The position numbers were made by a program, and so were the translations under genes. Of a DNA stretch of 25,931 bases, positions 25,001-25,931 are shown one piece after another. This DNA is from Phycisphaerae bacterium (GTDB lineage Bacteria > Chloroflexota > Anaerolineae > 4572-78 > J111): the NCBI GenBank assembly GCA_028285035.1, contig JANQQF010000138.1, positions 1 to 25,931 of the forward strand. The letters run 5' to 3'. Positions within the stretch are counted from its first letter, which is position 1; each line of letters opens with the position of its first letter. Below the pieces are notes generated by a model, which worked only from the letters and a program-made list of their open reading frames with translations, searched no databases and was not told the origin of the DNA.

Positions 25001-25450
25001 AACCGTTGGACCTTGAAATGCCACATATACTTTGTTCAACAGCTCATGAACCGCAACCCCTTTGGGGTGGATCGGATAAACCGCACCCAGGGTTACAGTG
25101 ATGCTTTCACTCTCTCCTATCTCAATGACTGATTGTCCTGTGGTAGGATAATAACCTTGACTGCTCCCAGGGAATTGCAGAAATGTTGTGTAACTACCAC
25201 TTGCCAACCCTGTAAATGTAGCAGGAACGGGCTGACAATTTGTGGTGTTATTGAGACAAGCCTCGACCTCCGCTGGAGCTGAACCATCAACGGAGTCAGT
25301 ACATAGTCCATTTGCATTCTGATCCCTACAGGCATTGACCGTAAGTGTACTGCCATCAGTCTGGGCGTGGCTAGTCTCAAGTAGGGGGGTGAGTAGAAGT
25401 ATCAGACCGATGAGGGTGAGGATTGATTTTGCCAGACGTTTGATACCCAT
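22040..25450 (-). CDS. Secreted beta-propeller protein with Thr/Pro-rich repeats and a C-terminal dockerin
   Basis: A 1136-residue exported protein. A signal peptide fills residues 1-29 (cleavage after TSHA). A SdrD-B-like or prealbumin-like domain (about 34-125) is followed by a YVTN/NHL-type beta-propeller (about 125-530), seen in HPKGVAVHELLNKVYVAF, EPWGVAVSGDGQSVLVG and NPFEIAINPNNGKVYVTD. Then comes a ~435-residue Thr/Pro linker of imperfect repeats, a carboxypeptidase-regulatory-like domain, and a dockerin-like pair of calcium loops, DVNDDNLIDISD and DLNQDGKIDILD. The dockerin would dock onto a cohesin elsewhere in the genome. I chose the ATG at 25450, with GAGG 5 bases upstream and a proper signal peptide. 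The frame runs 63 bases further upstream without a signal-like start. A cell-surface or exopolymer-binding role is inferred. Confidence 0.85.
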   Translation of the reverse strand: MGIKRLAKSILTLIGLILLLTPLLETSHAQTDGSTLTVNACRDQNANGLCTDSVDGSAPAEVEACLNNTTNCQPVPATFTGLASGSYTTFLQFPGSSQGYYPTTGQSVIEIGESESITVTLGAVYPIHPKGVAVHELLNKVYVAFQGPTVEGESPHPFVAVIDGSTDEVLYTIPGGENGLVDPSPRTGFSGIGREPWGVAVSGDGQSVLVGSFRDGLVSYIDPTSDIVTTNYSFGTNFQPTSPTVNPVTGYAHFPDYAQGHLLLLNTTSANPQIAAPFVENPPNAFSPFEVVTARTIGSHNFITLRDAEKPSAYKIVGLDSVAPFGLEFKDIIFPDGSTGPPHAIGLWQTNGMSEPRLFITYADDPREGIAPDFINPDKVLIYEFSTITPKNLTLLNSNIMVGDYAEVGLIFNEAANHMLGTYAGFAYDSRNGHEIACDNLSRGGTYALSFDGDYLVDGADVPGQTWRLPQTVVGNPPLTNESLQWRNPFEIAINPNNGKVYVTDRCWNEFPAGGQAGGGAVLIFTDAFTEDPTPTVTLTSTPTPELTVSPDVTGTSTVTPTNEGGTATPTGTLTPDPSETGEATSTIQPTSDVTTTPTPDLTVSPETTGTVTVTPTGTLTPIATETGIATVTVQPTSVVTTTSTPEPTVTGEATSTIQPTSSPIATLTPEITVSPETTGTSTTTPTGTLTPDPSETIVATNTVEPTSEVTVTPTSELTTSPEATITNTVTPTEEGTTTPTPRLTPGATQTGEATETPTNGESTATPTLTLTPDGAQTAEATRTPQPTVDVTATPTSGVTVIVTPEPISTSTSTPEATGTSTVTPTNGTNTTTPTGTLTLDGTQTATETSTPQPTADVTATPTGGVTVIVTPEPISTSTNTPEATSTNTVTPTDEGSIATPTGTLIPNATLTSVATGTPSSVVTVVVTYDPIPFETNTPEATPTPHPNSAVTVIVIYDPIPVPTLTPTSLSVNQVTTHLTTSVISQVILGEQLQNGSGATIIVNETHQVTNSDPSGHFTIDEVAIGLTTNITAQAPGHLSAICHDVAITGPDKIGLNPIALLSGDVNDDNLIDISDIMIITANMGQIAPNLPADLNQDGKIDILDINLVSRNFGQAGPQPWGCLGNNSTVLSTQIE
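22540..23870 (-). repeat. Thr/Pro-rich coding repeat region
   Basis: Degenerate in-frame repeats encode alternating Thr-Pro-Thr runs. The best-preserved pair lies exactly 201 bp (67 codons) apart: the block starting at 22814 recurs at 23015, both encoding VTVIVTPEPISTSTxTPEAT. Elsewhere the period falls to about 45 codons. Open frames on the plus strand here are by-products of the low complexity. Confidence 0.8.
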
Positions 25451-25490
25451 TGCGTCCTCATTTCTCTCTATCCTGTCGAGCCGTAAAATA

Positions 25491-25584
25491 AAAAACGCCC
25501 CCTGCAATCCCAAGTCGCTGATTAAGCTGACTCGGACAGGTGGCGTGAGAGATAATTTTCTCCGAACGACCTCGTATTGCAGGC
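25491..25584 (-). ncRNA. Candidate structured leader RNA of the dockerin gene
   Basis: Read on the minus strand, the leader opens with GCCTGCAAT (25576-25584) and closes about 70 nt later with ATTGCAGGGGGC (25497-25508), followed by G and TTTTTT. Inside, GGTCGTT (25565-25571) can pair with AGCGACT (25513-25519) allowing two G-U pairs, and TCGGA can pair with TCCGA. The outline is a closed multi-stem RNA next to a T-run, as in an attenuator or riboswitch. It does not match any riboswitch consensus I know. Confidence 0.4.
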
Positions 25585-25589
25585 TAAAA

Positions 25590-25617
25590 TTTTTAAAGTG
25601 CGATCAATTAATCTCAA
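25590..25617 (-). promoter_or_regulatory. Candidate promoter of the dockerin gene
   Basis: On the minus strand: TTGAGA (25612-25617), a 16-bp spacer, TAAAAA (25590-25595). Transcription would begin near 25583, right at the first strand of the leader stem. The -10 box is poor. Confidence 0.35.
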
Positions 25618-25681
25618 AAAATTTAATGATCCACCAGACATCAGTGTAACTGATTTTTGAGGTGGATACAATAGGGTCAAA

Positions 25682-25717
25682 GGTCCTAAGAAAACCTTAT
25701 CGTGGCTGGTTAGGACC
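25682..25717. repeat. Inverted repeat GGTCCTAA / TTAGGACC
   Basis: Perfect 8-bp arms (25682-25689 and 25710-25717) with a 20-base loop. No T-run. The region 25451-25931 holds no gene that I can support, only the leader, these repeats and a terminator. Confidence 0.55.
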
Positions 25718-25732
25718 GACACAAAACGTTGA

Positions 25733-25789
25733 TTGAGTCTGTCGAAATTAACGTTTTCAGGGAAAAATGTCTGGTTTCGACAAGCTCAA
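25733..25789. repeat. REP-like inverted repeat
   Basis: TTGAGTCTGTCGAAA (25733-25747) and TTTCGACAAGCTCAA (25775-25789) pair at 13 of 15 positions. The TTCGACAAGCTCA core is of a type seen as dispersed palindromic repeats in many genomes. A palindromic AACGTT sits beside or within each side of the loop (AAAACGTT near 25723, AACGTTTT near 25750). Confidence 0.6.
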
Positions 25790-25882
25790 CCGACAGCTTA
25801 TCCCTATTCTGCGTAAGCTCTAAATAGTTAGGTGAGAGGTGGTCATAAACCGAAAAAGTGTAAAGAGAAGAGAAAACTGAAA

Positions 25883-25913
25883 AAAATACCGCACCCTGAT
25901 AGACAAGATGCGG
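25883..25913 (-). terminator. Intrinsic terminator for a gene beyond the right edge
   Basis: On the minus strand, CCGCATC pairs with GGTGCGG (one G-U pair) across about 11 bases, then TA and seven Ts. It implies a minus-strand transcript entering from beyond position 25931. Confidence 0.65.
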
Positions 25914-25931
25914 CAGCCTCCGTAATATCTC

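Noticed and set aside
25451..25600. Cobalamin or other known riboswitch in the dockerin gene leader
   Set aside because: A short CGAGTCAG stretch recalls the 3' part of cobalamin riboswitches, but the leader is under half the needed length and lacks the B12-box core.

Overview
The window looks like a chromosomal segment from a free-living heterotrophic bacterium, most likely a Chloroflexota (Anaerolineae-like) genome. This is inference from protein style: a leucine-rich-repeat protein joined to a sugar-hydrolase domain and ending in a hydrophobic tail (FPIIFKQ), a Thr/Pro-rich surface protein ending in a dockerin, Actinobacteria-sized XylA, a ROK-type XylR, and cNMP-domain patatins. No rRNA, tRNA, CRISPR array, transposase or integrase is visible.

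Left part (1-7190). A leucine-rich-repeat / glycoside-hydrolase gene is split by a frameshift near 744-755. It is followed by a tight three-gene operon on the plus strand: a patatin-like phospholipase with two N-terminal cyclic-nucleotide-binding (cNMP) domains, an MFS transporter, and a FeeM/GNAT-like N-acyltransferase fused to a third cNMP domain. The genes are separated by 4 bp or overlap by 4 bp, and the operon ends in a strong bidirectional hairpin. I read it as a candidate cyclic-nucleotide-gated lipid-remodelling or lipid-signal system, and it is the most interesting unit here.

Middle part (7205-16126, all minus strand). The xylose module xylR-xylA-xylB has a textbook promoter whose -10 box abuts a 16-bp-arm inverted repeat of the XylR type (TTAGTT...AACAAACTAA). 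Upstream in the same direction lie a zinc alcohol/polyol dehydrogenase, a strongly diverged KDPG-aldolase-like protein and a multi-membrane-span GAF histidine kinase with no adjacent response regulator. A class I SAM methyltransferase follows.

Right-middle part (16352-20838). An Lrp/AsnC regulator precedes a LysE-family exporter. Then come an RraA-like aldolase/decarboxylase, a convergent mandelate-racemase/muconate-lactonizing-type enolase-superfamily enzyme, and a membrane-anchored HAD phosphatase. The RraA gene and the HAD phosphatase gene carry nearly identical 30-bp promoter/operator boxes (25 of 30 bases shared), which suggests one shared regulator.

Right end (20839-25931). Two small unrecognised genes are each interrupted by a one-base frameshift next to a homopolymer. 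A 1136-residue secreted beta-propeller / Thr-Pro-repeat / dockerin protein lies on the minus strand. Its upstream region holds a candidate structured leader RNA, REP-like inverted repeats and a terminator for a gene beyond the window.
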